The notes beneath the pieces were generated by a model, which was given only the letters and a program-made list of their open reading frames with translations, had not been told where the DNA came from and did no database searches. Positions 1 through 13,200 of a stretch of 64,000 nucleotides of DNA are shown here, one piece after another. This DNA comes from Diphasiastrum complanatum (Eukaryota; Streptophyta; Lycopodiopsida; Lycopodiales; Lycopodiaceae), in contig CM055102.1 of assembly GCA_029204225.1 (NCBI GenBank), positions 19,468,688 to 19,532,687 of the forward strand, in the 5' to 3' direction. How positions within the stretch are numbered: position 1 is the stretch's first letter; each line of letters opens with the position of its first letter. The translations under genes were made by a program, and so were the position numbers.

Positions 1-2019
1 TGGCCAATATGACTAATTTAGGTCAAGTTTTGGATAAGCTGGGCCAAATGACTCTAAATTCTGGATAAACTCAAGTTTTTGTACGTGATCTATGACATGT
101 TGCAGAAGGTAGTTGGCTCAACATCTAAAGTTAGGCATGATTAAGTTAGATTTTCTATGTTACAACTTGGGAATTCATCCCAAGTGCAAACTTTCCAAGC
201 AAGGGGTCTAGTATATGTCCATCTTATCTTTGATCAGAATCATCAATTCTCAGGATCTTTCACGTGTTGTGCAGACTTTTCAGATTAGTATGAAGACTGA
301 TAATACAATACCGAGATGACCAAAACTCTTGTGCACAATCGACATTTAGTTTGTCATGTCTCTAGTTGTCCGATGGATCAGATTGCATGTATCTTTATTC
401 TCATGGTCAGATTATCATGCATTACATTCCATATGTATTCGTCTTACAATCATTTAAAACATTAGTTGGTTAGCTCTCACTCTAAGTCTATACATGTATA
501 AATAAAAAGGACAAGTGCTTGGAGGTTTATGATAGTTGCTAGATTAAATACATAATACTAAAGATGATAGATTGATATACCAAACAAGTACTCAATTTAT
601 TATTCCTCATACAAGCAGTAGTACATATTTGGCATATTTGTTGAGGATCGTAACAATTCACAATTTTACTTCAAAATTTTGAATAGTCTACAAGTATACA
701 TGATATTGTACTGCAAAAATACTCCACTATTTGCAACTTAACATTGAAATTTGAGTAGAAAAATCAAGATTTGCATATTAAACTATCTTATAGAACAAAT
801 AGCCAATGCCCACCATAACTAGCACTTTTGAACTAAATCTTAAACAATCCAAAACCTACACAAATGAATCAAAATGTTGCACAAAGTCGATCCAAATATT
901 GAGTTTGCAATTTCTTGAAGCCAATCTTGGGGCATCTTAACATTTTGCATGAAACTACACAATGAAGCATCCTTTTGAGCTAGAAATCAATCTTGGTCAT
1001 TTTGACATCCTCCGTGGCACTTGATTCAAGAATGGGCACTCATTTTCTATAGTTCGCTCTTGAGCCATCTTCACCACTTAGCCACATCCTACATGGTAGC
1101 AAACTCAAGAGACATTATTTTTTGTCTATGTGGTGTGCAACTTGCTAGTCAAAACGACTTCATGTGGGAAACTAAAGTACGTGAGCAAGCAAACTAGCCT
1201 AGAAAAGTGTAAGAGTGTTCATAAAGACATTATTTTACTATGAAATCACATATTTAGACATTTTTGGTATAAGCCCAAGCTGAGAGCTTGTTAGAGTTGG
1301 ACTTAGACTTATAAAACTTAATATGTTAAACTTGGTCCCAAATTTATTTTGTAAAAGTCTTATAGATTAATTCAAAGTTTAAGTTAAGCTTTGTAACTTG
1401 TAACTTGGGCTTAAGTCCCGTAAGCAAAGTGGAGCCAGATAAATAGAGATTCACATTTAGTCAATGATTGTATCCATGATGTAACAAGTTTACACTTTTG
1501 GGTCCACATACCATTCCATGTACTAGATTGACTTCTACTCAAAAACTGAGTTCTTTGCATATATAGATTGGATCTTTCATAGATCAAAACTCAAAATAGG
1601 TTTATATACTTGATCAATTCCGATTTCACACTTCACTTGTTGGATTTGGCCAATTTTTTATGCATAAGAAAACCCTAAATATCAGGTTTTAGGCAATTGC
1701 ATGTACAATTTGAAATATTCAAATTTTTTGTGATTTTGTCAAAATCATAATTTTGAGTGAATCTCTGTATTGTGAGGTTATTGAACTTCATTTGAGTGTG
1801 TTTCAATCTTAGGAAGTGGCAAGGGTTATTAAATTGAGGATAGATCATAGATTGATCAAGATTTCACTATTCCATGTGTTGTTTGCTTGATATAAGTGCT
1901 AGAAGAGAATTGAGAGGTTCCATATCTTTGTGATTTCTTTTTGGAAACATTTGTTGTATCTCAAAAGAGTGCTTTGTGCATTGGAACAGGTTGGAAGAGA
2001 AGGATCAGATCATTGCAAC
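1..2019. other. AT-rich stretch without a recognised gene
   Basis: I see no long reading frame, RNA gene or clear repeat boundary here. It precedes the gag start of the decayed copia element at 2020, so its right part may include that element's leader and a degraded 5' LTR. I could not find a primer-binding site of the TGGTATCAGA type or a partner LTR to define it. Confidence 0.4.
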
Positions 2020-4187
2020 ATGGCTACATCAAGTGGATACATGTTGGAAGGCAATGGTAGGCTTACCTCAAGCAATTACTCATTGTGAAAAGTGAGGATG
2101 GAATCACCTCTTGAGATAAATGATGTTCTGGATATTGTTGTAGGTTTGGAGGATAGGCTAGAAATACAACAAGAACAATTGAGGTATGACAAGAGGGCCA
2201 AAATAGTTCTACATATGATTAAGATGAATGTTATCAATGAACTTCTCAAGGAAGTTGTTAAGTGTGCTTCATCAAGTGAGGCTTGGGAAGCTTTGAAGAA
2301 GCTTTATGAATCCAAGTCTGCTTCTAGAGTGTTGCTCTAAGAAGACAAATCTTTCAATGTTTGCAAAGGAGAAAAAAAAGTTCAAATACTTTTGTTTTGA
2401 GAGTAAAAGCTTTAATGAGTTGGCTTGCATTGATGAGAGCATTAAGGAAGGAGAGCTTGTTCAAGTTATTCTTAATGGTTTGTTGGATGCTCATGCTAAC
2501 ATTGTACAAAGTCTTTCTATTCAAAGAACTTTGCCAAGTTTGATTGATCTTTAAGAGATCTTGATCAATGAAGAATATAGGCTTCAAGCAAGGGGTGGAT
2601 CTTCATCAACATCTCAAGTTGGAGAGGAGGTTGTGTTCATATCGAGGGTAAATTCAAGGGCAAAAACAAAAGCAAGTGGTCTAAAGGACAAAATCAAGGG
2701 GAGGCTTCTTCAAATGACAAAAGGAAAGATAGATCAAAGCTCAAGTGCTTCTATTGTGGCATCAAAGGACACTTTGCAAGTGAGTGCTACAAGAAGAAGA
2801 GAGATCAAGGAGACAAGCAAGATAATCTAACTCTTGATGAGGATGGATTGGATGTTCAAAATACAAATGATGATGCTTTTGTGATGTCTTCATGTGTACT
2901 TGCTAATGATGGAGATTTAGATCCATGGTGGATTGATAGTGGAGCAAGTTCACACATGACTTTTCCCAAAGAGTACTTCACTTCTTTGTTGGCATATGGA
3001 GATGACAAGAAGGTGATCTACACGCCAATTTCTATTTTTCTCTCTACAAATAGGAATGTCCATTTTGAGAATGTTTTGTTCATTCCATCTACTACCAAGA
3101 ACGAACTTAGTGTGAGTCAATTGCTAAGTAAAGACCTCAAGGTTGAGTTTGATGGAGATGCTTGTATGATCAAAAGGAAGGATATCTTGATTGCAAAAGG
3201 TAAAAGGCAAGGGAAATTGTTCAAACTAGATGCTCATGTTATTGCTAACAGTTGCAAGAGAGCAAATATCTATTCAAGAGGTTTGGCATAAAAGAATGGA
3301 ACACCTCAACTTCAAGTCATTGGAGGTAATGGCTAGGAAGAAAGTTGTGATTGGTCGTCCAAGTTCTTTAAGTAGCATCAATCATGTTTGTGAGTCTTGT
3401 GTTTTGTCAAAGTCACATAGACTACCTTATACTAGATCTACATCTAGATCTACAAAGCCTTTTCAAATTGTGCATTCGGATGTTCATGGAATTACTACAA
3501 TTAGCAATCATGGGGCTAAGATGTATGTAATTTCATTGATGTTTTAGTAGATTTTGTTGGATCTATCTACTAAAGAGTAAGGATGAATTGTATGACGTCT
3601 TTGTTAAGTTCAAGAATACAAGGGAGAACCAATTTTCCACAAAGATAATGTGCTTAAGAAGTGACAATGGTGAAGAGTACATATCTACCAAGTTTAAGGC
3701 TTTTTGTAATGAGCATGGGATCAAGAGGGAGTATACAACTCCAAGGACCCCACAACAAAATGGAGTGGCCGAGAGGAAGAATAGGACTTTATGAGAAAGT
3801 GAGGAAGCCATGAGATTAAGTGCTAACCTTGATAAGCCATTTTGGGATCAAGCTTTGTTGTGTGCTGATTTCTTGTGCAATGGGTGGTGGCCGAGTGCTA
3901 TTTTGGATGGAAGGACACCTTTTGAGATGCTATTCAAGAGGAGGCCGAGTGTCAACTTTCTTAAAACTTTTGGATGCATATGCTATGTCAACATAACTCT
4001 TGATGATAAGACCAAGGAGGATCCATCTTCAAGGAAAGGTATATTTGTTGGATATAGTGAGGTGAGTAAAGGCTACAAGGTTTACATTCCTATTACTAAC
4101 AAAGTGATTGTTGGTAGAGATGTCAATTTTTATGAGGGGAACATTCCAAAAGTATCTTCAAGTACTATTGATGGTGATGTGGATGGC
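2020..4187 (+). pseudogene. Decayed Ty1/copia element A: gag, protease and integrase remnants
   Basis: Several plus-strand frames, broken by stops and frameshifts, read in copia order. The gag starts at the ATG at 2020 and resembles the gag of intact element E (39272-43240). A CX2CX4HX4C zinc knuckle (CFYCGIKGHFASEC) lies near 2745. The protease active site in WWIDSGASSHMT is near 2926. A gag-pre-integrase HKR-H motif is near 3295. The integrase has the CESC zinc part, a HSDVHG aspartate, LRSDNGEEY and TPQQNGVAERKNRTL. The frame ends near 4187, before any reverse transcriptase, where a dispersed repeat begins. In-frame stops (for example after the first ~23 gag codons) show that it cannot make a full polyprotein. 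It is an old, truncated copy related to E and D. Confidence 0.85.
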
Positions 4188-4610
4188 TAGCAAGTGATGG
4201 AGAAGGTTATTCATATCCAAGGCTACTCATTGGATTGGATTCTTGCCCCTTGTGCTACAACGACACCCAAGCTCTGGTTAGTCGTTTGTTCTTGGGAATG
4301 ATATCAATCTATTTTCTATCAAGGTGTCCATTTTCTTCTAGATCCTTATCTAAGTTTATTTATTATTCATCTTCTTTTCATCTTTGATAGTGAATATTAA
4401 GACTAGGCATTTGCTTATCTATATGTTAACAAAAACATTAAGATGCTATTTTGATTCTACAATCTATCTTTGTTTCACTCATGGTCCCAACTATTGTCCA
4501 TAAGCTCTTTGATACATTATCATATAATAAATAGCTACATAAAAATAAAATAGGTATTTCACACACGTTTGCACTTCAAAAATAATGAACAAATTTATGT
4601 GAAGAAAGAA
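4188..4610 (+). repeat. Left arm of a ~0.42-kb dispersed inverted repeat
   Basis: The sequence starting TAGCAAGTGA and running to about 4610 is found again in reverse complement at 24045-24477. By eye the match is high and nearly continuous, with small indels. Both copies abut fragments of the same copia family (integrase end here, gag-pre-integrase part at 23690-24025), so the repeat is probably an LTR or an internal part of that family. Neither copy shows clear TG...CA ends. The pair lies on either side of the EPSPS gene. Confidence 0.75.
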
Positions 4611-5569
4611 ATAGACTCAAACAAACAATTTTCGATCTATTACTTATGTTTGTTGGGTTTTGGACATTGATATATATTTTGCATCATAAAAGATTATGAT
4701 ACAAATTGTCAAAAGTGATTCATATGTTGTTATCAAAATTTGTAAGTGGAATGGACTCAATTTGTCCAACACTCCCATGCATATTTAAAATATACAAATA
4801 TGCATAAAAATATGTATCATGATTGGAAGGTCTTCTGCATTATGTCCTCTTCTACTACAATTTTTCTATCTATGAGTGATAACATCTACTATTAAAAGTG
4901 GTCATGTCGGGTCCTATTTATTTATGCTTAGATGGATATAAATCTACAAGGCCAAAAGAATATAAGATTCAAAGTACAAAATGAGAAAAAATTAAATAAT
5001 AGATAAAGAGCTTATTTTTACAATCACAATCAAACATCCGATGACCATGAGGATTCAAATATTGCACATACGACTCGTATCACATATAAACTAGTTCAGC
5101 TAACACCTCTAGAATGAATTGTTCTTGTGGGCATTTTGTTAAGTAAATAACCTTAGCTTTCTAGTAGGATGTAGAAGTTCAATCTGCATTTCTCACTCTG
5201 AAGAAAAAGGAAGTTGATTGTGGATCTTGATGTTTGTCATTGCCAGGCTTTACGTGCCAAAAATCTCTCGTTACTCATGAATGTTTTCAAGCATAGTCTG
5301 ACGCTAACCATTCTGGTTCACTATTTTAACCCAAAAAAGGTGTAGTTGGGCATTTTGGTGCTCTATAGACAGAGCAGTTGCCAAACCTCAAAAAAATAAA
5401 CCAAATCATTTTTCAGTTCTAGCAGCATATGTTACAGTGATTTCAATTTTGATTCTTTTTATTGGGCGTTGTGTATGTCAAAACAAAACAAAAGAAATAA
5501 AAGTATCTGCAGAAAAGGTCTTTTTTTATCTTAGATTCTAATGTGATTTTCACGTTGGCTCCCTCCATA
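4611..5569. other. Intergenic AT-rich stretch, nothing recognised
   Basis: No coding frame, RNA gene or repeat boundary that I can support. The left edge is where similarity to the 24045-24477 repeat copy stops. Confidence 0.4.
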
Positions 5570-6000
5570 AGTGGAATGGTGTCAACACCATGTTAGGGAT
5601 CATTCCCTTTAGCTTGTTCTAGTTCCAAGCATGAAGATACTTGTAACTGAACAACATTGTTCATAAGCTTTCTAGCTTGTCATTTACGACATCATCACCT
5701 ATGGAGAAGAGTCTTTCCTCCTTGCCCCATCATGATAGGTCAAAGAATTTTAGCCTACCGATATCATTGAATTTGGCTGATTGATCGTTGATCCTACTCA
5801 TAATTGCTCTGTAGTCTCACTATCACAACAACTACATCATCCATGATGCAAATTTTGAAATACTGAAGTGCATCATAAGAGATTTGGGATCTTCAACTAC
5901 ATTAGCCCATATTAAGGCCTCTACTTGCTCTCATGTCACGGCTTCAATCTTGATTCAAGTAGTTTGGAACTTGTCTTTCCTACCTTGGCTTTCACTTTAC
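5570..6000 (-). pseudogene. Unidentified stop-broken reading frame
   Basis: One minus-strand frame stays coding-like for about 140 codons, although TGA, TAG and TAA stops interrupt it. It is rich in charged and aromatic residues, with phrases such as EQVEALIWANVVEDPKSLMM, FNDIGRLKFFDLS, KEERLFSIGDDVVNDKLESL and TMLFSYKYLHAWN. The composition is far from random AT-rich translation, so it looks like a decayed gene or transposon protein. I do not recognise the family. It lies about 1.1 kb downstream of the EPSPS stop codon, on the same strand. Confidence 0.4.
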
Positions 6001-6640
6001 AATCTGCAAGTCTATGATCATTAAGAAGTGGGCTCTCTGCATGCAAGCACATCTATTTGTACATTTGTAGTTGATCATTCGGATGCAAAAGAAAGATATT
6101 TGCAAGCTCAATAAAAATCTTGGTTTTGGGTGGGTTGCATGTAAGGGTTCCTAGATAACCATTGGAGATCGATCATAAAACATGACAATTACTGATTATG
6201 ACAAACTAGGTCATTTCCCATATCATCGTCTGTGTCAGTGGGATAGTACTTTTCATTGGCAAGATCTGATTGCTTCTATATTTTCTCATCAGGACTATGT
6301 CTAGATTTATGCAATTGACTGTGACTAAAGCCTCCATCTGATCTACTACTAGCAAACTTGATTTGGTATACAATGAGATTTTATCCAACTTTTATATTCG
6401 TTTGATGCTAATTTTACACATCGATGTTCTGATTCCTGAGATGCAGATTGTTTGTATGTCGAAAGAGCTAATCATGTACCATAAACCACCGCCCTGCATC
6501 TTCCATTTAAAGTAAAGAATTACACAAGCCCTGTACCATGGAAATAGAGTGCCTAAAGGGAGTTAGCACATGGACCTCTATATCAACAGAAATATCGATA
6601 CAAACTGCATTTGATATTGCACAAAAAACCTAAAGCAAGC
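6001..6640. other. Intergenic, nothing recognised
   Basis: Lies between the unidentified decayed frame and the probable EPSPS 3' UTR. No feature I can support. Confidence 0.35.
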
Positions 6641-6651
6641 GGGAAGTGACC

Positions 6652-6657
6652 TTTATT
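6652..6657 (-). terminator. Candidate polyadenylation signal of EPSPS
   Basis: TTTATT on the plus strand is AATAAA on the minus strand, about 425 nt past the EPSPS stop codon at 7081. It is the first canonical AATAAA I find downstream. Plant poly(A) signals are loose, so the true site could be nearer. Confidence 0.35.
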
Positions 6658-7080
6658 TGAAAGAAGACACCACATGGTGGACAATTACATCTGGTCAGAC
6701 GGTTCCAATACTATATTAACACTTATAGTAGAACCTGACAAAATGTACTTGTTACAACCAAGAGTGCTCACTGGCAAAGATATGCATGTGGATGATGGTA
6801 GCTTGAAATTCTCAAGCTGTTTTTTTTGCTTTTTGCAGCAGGAGCAGCAACATTTGTTTTGACATGAACAGCTCCTCAAAGAGTTCTACGCACCTTGACT
6901 TAATGACGATGCAGTTCAAAAAACTCATCTAAAGACAGATTCCTCTGGTGAATTTTCAAAAGCATATAACCCTGGTTACTGTATCATATTCAGCTTGAAG
7001 AATCCAAAACTGAATCAAATTTCACACAAGCTTTAAAAAGAAACCGTATGTATAGCTGTTGACCAGTATATGAGTGGCCA

Positions 7081-7296
7081 TTATATTGTCAGACTCTTAA
7101 ACACGTCAAAGTATGTAGGAAAAGTCTTTCGCACGCAATTTGGATCCTTGATAATGATTGTAGCATCTCCACAGGCTGCCAACGAGAATGCCATAGCCAT
7201 CCGATGGTCATCATAAGTATCAATGGAGGCAGCCTTCAAGGTGTGTGGAGGAGAGATAATACAATAGTCCGGTCCTTCCTCAACTGTTGCTCCAAG
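7081..7296 (-). CDS. EPSPS: EPSPS exon 8 with stop codon
   Basis: Acceptor TTGCAG|CTTGGA in phase 0; TAA stop at 7081-7083. Contains [19 protein letters not shown] and [10 protein letters not shown]. Confidence 0.95.
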   Translation of the reverse strand, partial: LGATVEEGPDYCIISPPHTLKAASIDTYDDHRMAMAFSLAACGDATIIIKDPNCVRKTFPTYFDVFKSLTI

Positions 7297-10200
7297 CTGC
7301 AAGTAACCTAAAAAAGTCAGTAACTGAAGAAATCAAATACAAAACACATCCAAGTTGGCAATCAAAAAACACAATAGGAGCACTAACTTATACTCTGAGA
7401 AAACCGATCAGCATAAGAGCAACATTGCAGAAAATAAGACCATTCTGATAATCATTTCAAAAAAGATATGAAAAGCATATTTGTCTACTACTAACCCATT
7501 ACATACAGAATCAATAGATACTCAGTGAAACTTCAATAAGTTTGAATAAAAATGTTCAATCACGTGGATCCCATAGTTTTGGACATAACAACCTGGTCAG
7601 ATAGAAAAACAGACTCAACGAAATAAAGATCCCGTTTAGCGAAAACAGTAGCATTATCTAGAAGAAAATAACATGAATATTAACTAGATCCCCTAACACT
7701 GTCTGTAAGCCACTTTATAATCCATTGTAGAATGAGAGAAAAAAAAAATCTGTTATCATTTTCACCTTTCTTAGCTCTGTACAGATTGCCAGCATGCGCT
7801 CTGTTTCCTTCACCCTCCAGTTTCCAACTAGAAACAACATGACAAGGGAAATAAGTTCACTGTTCATTGAAAAAAGTTTGATGCGAGGAATGTGAAAAGC
7901 ACTTGTGGATGTAAAATAGATTTTATATAAGAAAACAAAACAGTTGGATATTTCAGTCCTATCAACTGTGAATACTTGCTGGAGGAACGTAAATTCTAAA
8001 AAACTATTTTATATATATCAAATCAAGTAAGCTGTATTTTAAAAGGCAGCACAATCTAGCTACTTTCAAAGACATACCTGTTCATTCTGTCTTACTAACC
8101 TATTTTAGGATCAAGAATAGCACCCTAACTTTATATTCACAAAACAACATTCGCATAATAGCTAGTGCTATCCATATGAGTCATTTGACATGTTTTTTGG
8201 GATGCAATAAGTCAAGCTGCTTCATAATTGTACATCCATATATGGCTGGCATACCAGAGGCGGTTGGAGCATAATCTTCATGCAAGAATGTATATACAAA
8301 TGGCTCAACTTTGACGTTCTGCAGGAGCCAGTTTTGCAATGTGACAAGCTTTAATACTATCCCAGTCTGATAGTTCGTGACTGACAACTTAAGAGCAAGT
8401 ATCTTACTAATGAGTGGATAAACACCCTAGTCATTTCCCTTGATCAAAGTATCATCCTTCGATCTATGCTTGATGGTACAAGCCTTGAGAAGCCCTTAGT
8501 GCAGGATTCAACTATATTCAAGTAGTTTCTAGCATCTGCAGTGTTGAAGTTTACATACAACCGGGATTAACATAGATGGTGGAGTTGGGAGAAGAGCATA
8601 TGATATGCATAGGTGCAGTTGCCGTATTGTGAATATTTGATGGGATGATTTTTGGGGATACGGGACCCCTTTAATGCTAACTGATCTGATGTTGTATGAA
8701 TGTTCGGTTTGATCAAGGCTCAGAGATAGGCCTATGCCTGTAACAAGCAAGCATTCTTTGAAGTAAACTGGCTTGCAAAGCCATTCAGATAGCAAAGATC
8801 CAGGTTAAATTTTTGCATATGAGCTAGCATTGACACTGCAGATGCTTAAAACTACTTGAATATAGTTGAATTATGCTAATAGCAAACTTCAACTTAAAAC
8901 CATCCTCAAGCATTGATCCCATTTGGCTTGCAGCAAGAAATTTATGGTTGTGGCTCTTTGAAGCTTAAAAATATTGAAGAAGCTTCATGTAGAAAAATCT
9001 TGAAAAAGTTTCAACAAAGAAATTTTTTTAGAGAGCTTCAAGAGAGAAAAATCTTGAATCAGATCTTAATCAAGTTCTATAGAGCTTGAAAATCTTGAAG
9101 AGACTTCAAGAGGAGAAAATTTTGAGGTACATCTTGGTTGAGGTTCCTTAATGTCTACAAATCCTGAGAGGGCCAAAGAATGCAAAATAGTGAGCCAGAC
9201 CTTGGATATAGCCCCTTGAACTCCTAAATTTTTGAGAAAGCTTAGAAAAGAGAAAATTCCATAGCTTGGTGATCTTGAGAGCTTATTTCTTCATACCATT
9301 TCTGATAGCCGTTGGACCATGTGCAAAAAGGGCAACAACAGCCAAAGTCATTGCGACATCAGGCATGGCATTCATGTCTATGTCTATACCATGAAGCCTC
9401 TTCCCTGTGCCTTTGTTGACAGGGGCACCTGTTACGGTGACTGTATGCTCAGACCATTCAACCTTTGCTCCCATCTTTTCCATCACCTCAGCAAACTTGA
9501 CGTCTCCCTGTGCAAAAGAATGGTGAAACGGAAAATGAGTTTCTGAAGATAACATCATCCTATCTTACAGAAAATGAGCTCCTAAAATAACATTACCTTA
9601 TCTTAACAATATCATGTGTTGGTATCAATACAATCTACAAGCATCTATATTGAAATATTAGACAAAGGACATGATTGGTATAAAATCTCCGACTGCTGAA
9701 GCTGTAAGATTTTTGTTAAATGACTAATAGACTCAAATACATGTGATCTAAGTATCAGGCGAAAAATCTTCAAGTGACACATGGATGATGTGTGAAAGAG
9801 CTTACATCTGTAACAGCTAGCTTCGCTTCTCATAAATTGACAATACTTTATTCTGATATATACAGGGAATCAGCAAGGATCCACAAAATAGATTGACATT
9901 AAGAAACAAAGTTTCTAATACGAATGATAATAAATTCTCTCTCAAAGAAAATACTTATGCCAAATAATAAATTACTATTATGAGTAAAATGAAACAAACA
10001 AATTAGCGCAGAAGCTTGGTGTTAAAAAAGCAAACAATTACATCCCGAATCAGCATGGGCATAGCTTGGTGATATAAGTGTCAAATAAAACACAAACCAT
10101 CGAAGTACAGCATCAAAGAACACATAAAAATAGCTGCAACTTCACTGATATGGTTTTCCTCCAAAAAAAAAAGGAACACCTGATATTAGACAGGCTTACA

Positions 10201-13200
10201 GTGCATCACTACGAAAGCGCCCTATTACTAAGGCTCTCCCACCAGGAAGCACTCCAGACTCCTGAAACATGAAATAAGCCCACAGAATGCTACTATTTCT
10301 AGACCCCCACAACCTCCCATGTACTAAAAGGTGGCGATCTTGCTCCGAAAGACGTTAAGTAGAAAAAAAATTTGACCCCTAGTTATCACTCTTTAGTTAA
10401 TGGGCCGAAACAATGATTCTTTAGGCTCCAATCCACACTAGAACAAGAATACACCATCAATTCCTTAACTATATACTTGCACGAAGGCTCTGGCAGAGGA
10501 AAAAAGTTCAACTGCACAAGTAGATGCACAGACATTTGTACAGATACCAAAAACTTCTATAGACATGCTATTAGAGAACACAGAATCTGGCTTCTAATTG
10601 CACATGAAAAGACACATTATTGAACTCAGCACTTAAGGAAGAAGCACTGGTCTGGCACTTGTAGGTGTACAGAATAGACAAGTGCTTGTGCAAGCATGCA
10701 TGTATGGAATGCAACACAAGTGTGCAAGTCAAAAGATCCTGATTTAAGGCTAGGAGACTATTACTTGTAGGCTGGAAGTACCACATCCGACAACAGTTAT
10801 TGAGCCACCTGTTATTGCAGCACCGGCCAGAAAGTAGCTTGCACTTGATGCATCACCTTCAACAAATGCATGCCCTGGTGATCTGCATTAGGAAAATTTG
10901 TCTTTAGCCTGTCAATCTGTATATATTGAAAACATGATTTATCCTGCTCAAAGATATTTGCAGTAAGTTCTGTAAATCATTAAAAGCCAATGTCATATAC
11001 ATAACTCCTGATCCATACTAACTTCCTTTATGTCACGTGAATAATCACATATTTTACCAAGCTTCGAAATTTTTAAACCCTAAACCCCAATGTGGTAAAT
11101 CTTGTTTTGCTTCTGGCTCTGTATCTGTGATTCTGAGGTTAACGTCAGCTTCTCTAATGGAATTGTATGAATTTCAGAAAGTGCCTGAAACTTCTGCTTA
11201 TAGCTCAGATTTGTGAGTTTCCTCATTAGGCCCTTCAGAAAGGCATCTATGTTGGAAAAGCTGGTGATAACTAAAAGTGAAAAAGGCATTTACATTGGAA
11301 AAGCTTGTGATATCTGTAAGTGCCACCTAAACATGCAGTCTGAGAACAATCTAGAGTTCCTGTGAACGGTGGAATGGATACATTGTCCATTCTGCTCACA
11401 CACACAGACAAGTGTCATGATGCCATAGGATTTACTGAATTTCAGCACCACTCATCTGAGAAATAAGACTGTTTATTCATCAACTTCTAGACCTTTATGC
11501 TGTAAAATAATAGGTTAAGTGAGCACAACCTTGACGATGTTATGAAGTCAACATCTTGTGACCAACTCTTATTCCAAAAATACAAATGAAATGAACCAGT
11601 AACATGGATTGATTATCTTATAGCAACAAACTGATCACAGAAAGATAAGCATAAAATTTCACTGCTAAAAATGAAGAAAAGGTTGCCTAAACTACCTGTA
11701 AACTTGGTTGCCTTCAATTGAAAAATGCTCCCATCCATTATGACGTTCAACTTTAACTCCAAATCGCTCCATTAATTTCAATGTCATGTCAACATAAGGT
11801 ACGGACACAAGTGTATCTATGATTTCTATCTCCACATTACCAAGGGCAAGAGGTGAAGCTAGTAGTAATGCTGTTAAGTACTGGCTGCTTATTGCCCCTG
11901 AAAGTCTTACCTGACAACCATACAATATTTCAGTTGATTTACCTGAGTATATCCATCCTATTTGAGTTTTAGCAATGAAAAGCCACAGGGTTGGTTTTTC
12001 CACCATAGAAAGGTGAAAACTTGCTTTCCAGCAAAATAACATAACAAGCTTGCCTCGCTACTGCTGATGGTGATTATCAATTGTACCAACGAACAGAACA
12101 TTGAACGAAAGATGAAACGTTCTTTTAGCAGATGTAATTTAGCTATGCAAGAAAGAGATGCAGCCACATATATCTCGAGTAATGACCTCCAAGGGGAAAA
12201 TTGAATGTTACTTGGAAGCATAGTCGTCCGTTCTGGAACGTAACGCATTATGGAATGCGTTCCGTTTCGGAATATCATTTCACTGTTTTTGGCACTCATG
12301 GCACTCACTGTTTTTGGCACTCCTGGCACTCACTGTTTTTGGCCCTCATTTCACTGTTTTTGGCACTCATGGAAGTAAAAAAAAAATTAATTAATTAGTT
12401 AATTACCACAGTTCTGGGAACCAATCTTTGTGAACCGTACGTTCTCAGAACCGTGGTGAACCGTCCACGGTTCACAGATTCTATGGTGTACATTCTTTGT
12501 ATAGAAATTTGTCTCCATTGATATCCTACTTTGCTTCCATTTGTATGCATAATTTGTGATTGTTCAAAGAACGTTAATCACTTAATTCATTGTGAATGTT
12601 TTTGCTTCTAGTTCACCTTCATTCCGACATGGTATCAGACCAGGTTCATAGGCAGCATGATTAACACTCATAGCCTCTACATCCTGGAGATTCTTATGCA
12701 TATTGGAAGGTAGGCAGATGGGCGATTTTGTTCCAGCAATAAGTCTCTGAAGGGTGCATTTTTAAGCAGATTGGGTGCACTTTACAATGTCTTTGTGAGC
12801 AGGTTTGATGCAGATTTATTGGCACATTTTCCAAGCAGCAAGGACTAGGCAGATTGGGGTGCAGATTTCTCCTTCACTATAGGCACATTTTTCACCTATT
12901 TTGGACATTTTTTCTGACAGTGTTAGTCGCTGGTTTTCTGTTGGCAGGTCACTGTTTTTCAAATTTTTTTGATTGCTGCTTTTTCTCAGATCTATGGCTC
13001 ATTTTCCAGCCAGCCAGTAGAGAAAATCTGTTGCACAATAGGTGTATTTAGCTACCTTGTTGAGCAAGTTTCCATAGTTTTCAGCGCTGGAAATGAGTGG
13101 GGTGTTGAATTTTCTTCAAAAGCTTGGATCCTATTCTTTTCTACAAACTTCTTTGAGTGAATAGGGTGCATTTTGAATCTTTAGCATGTTTTATAATTTG

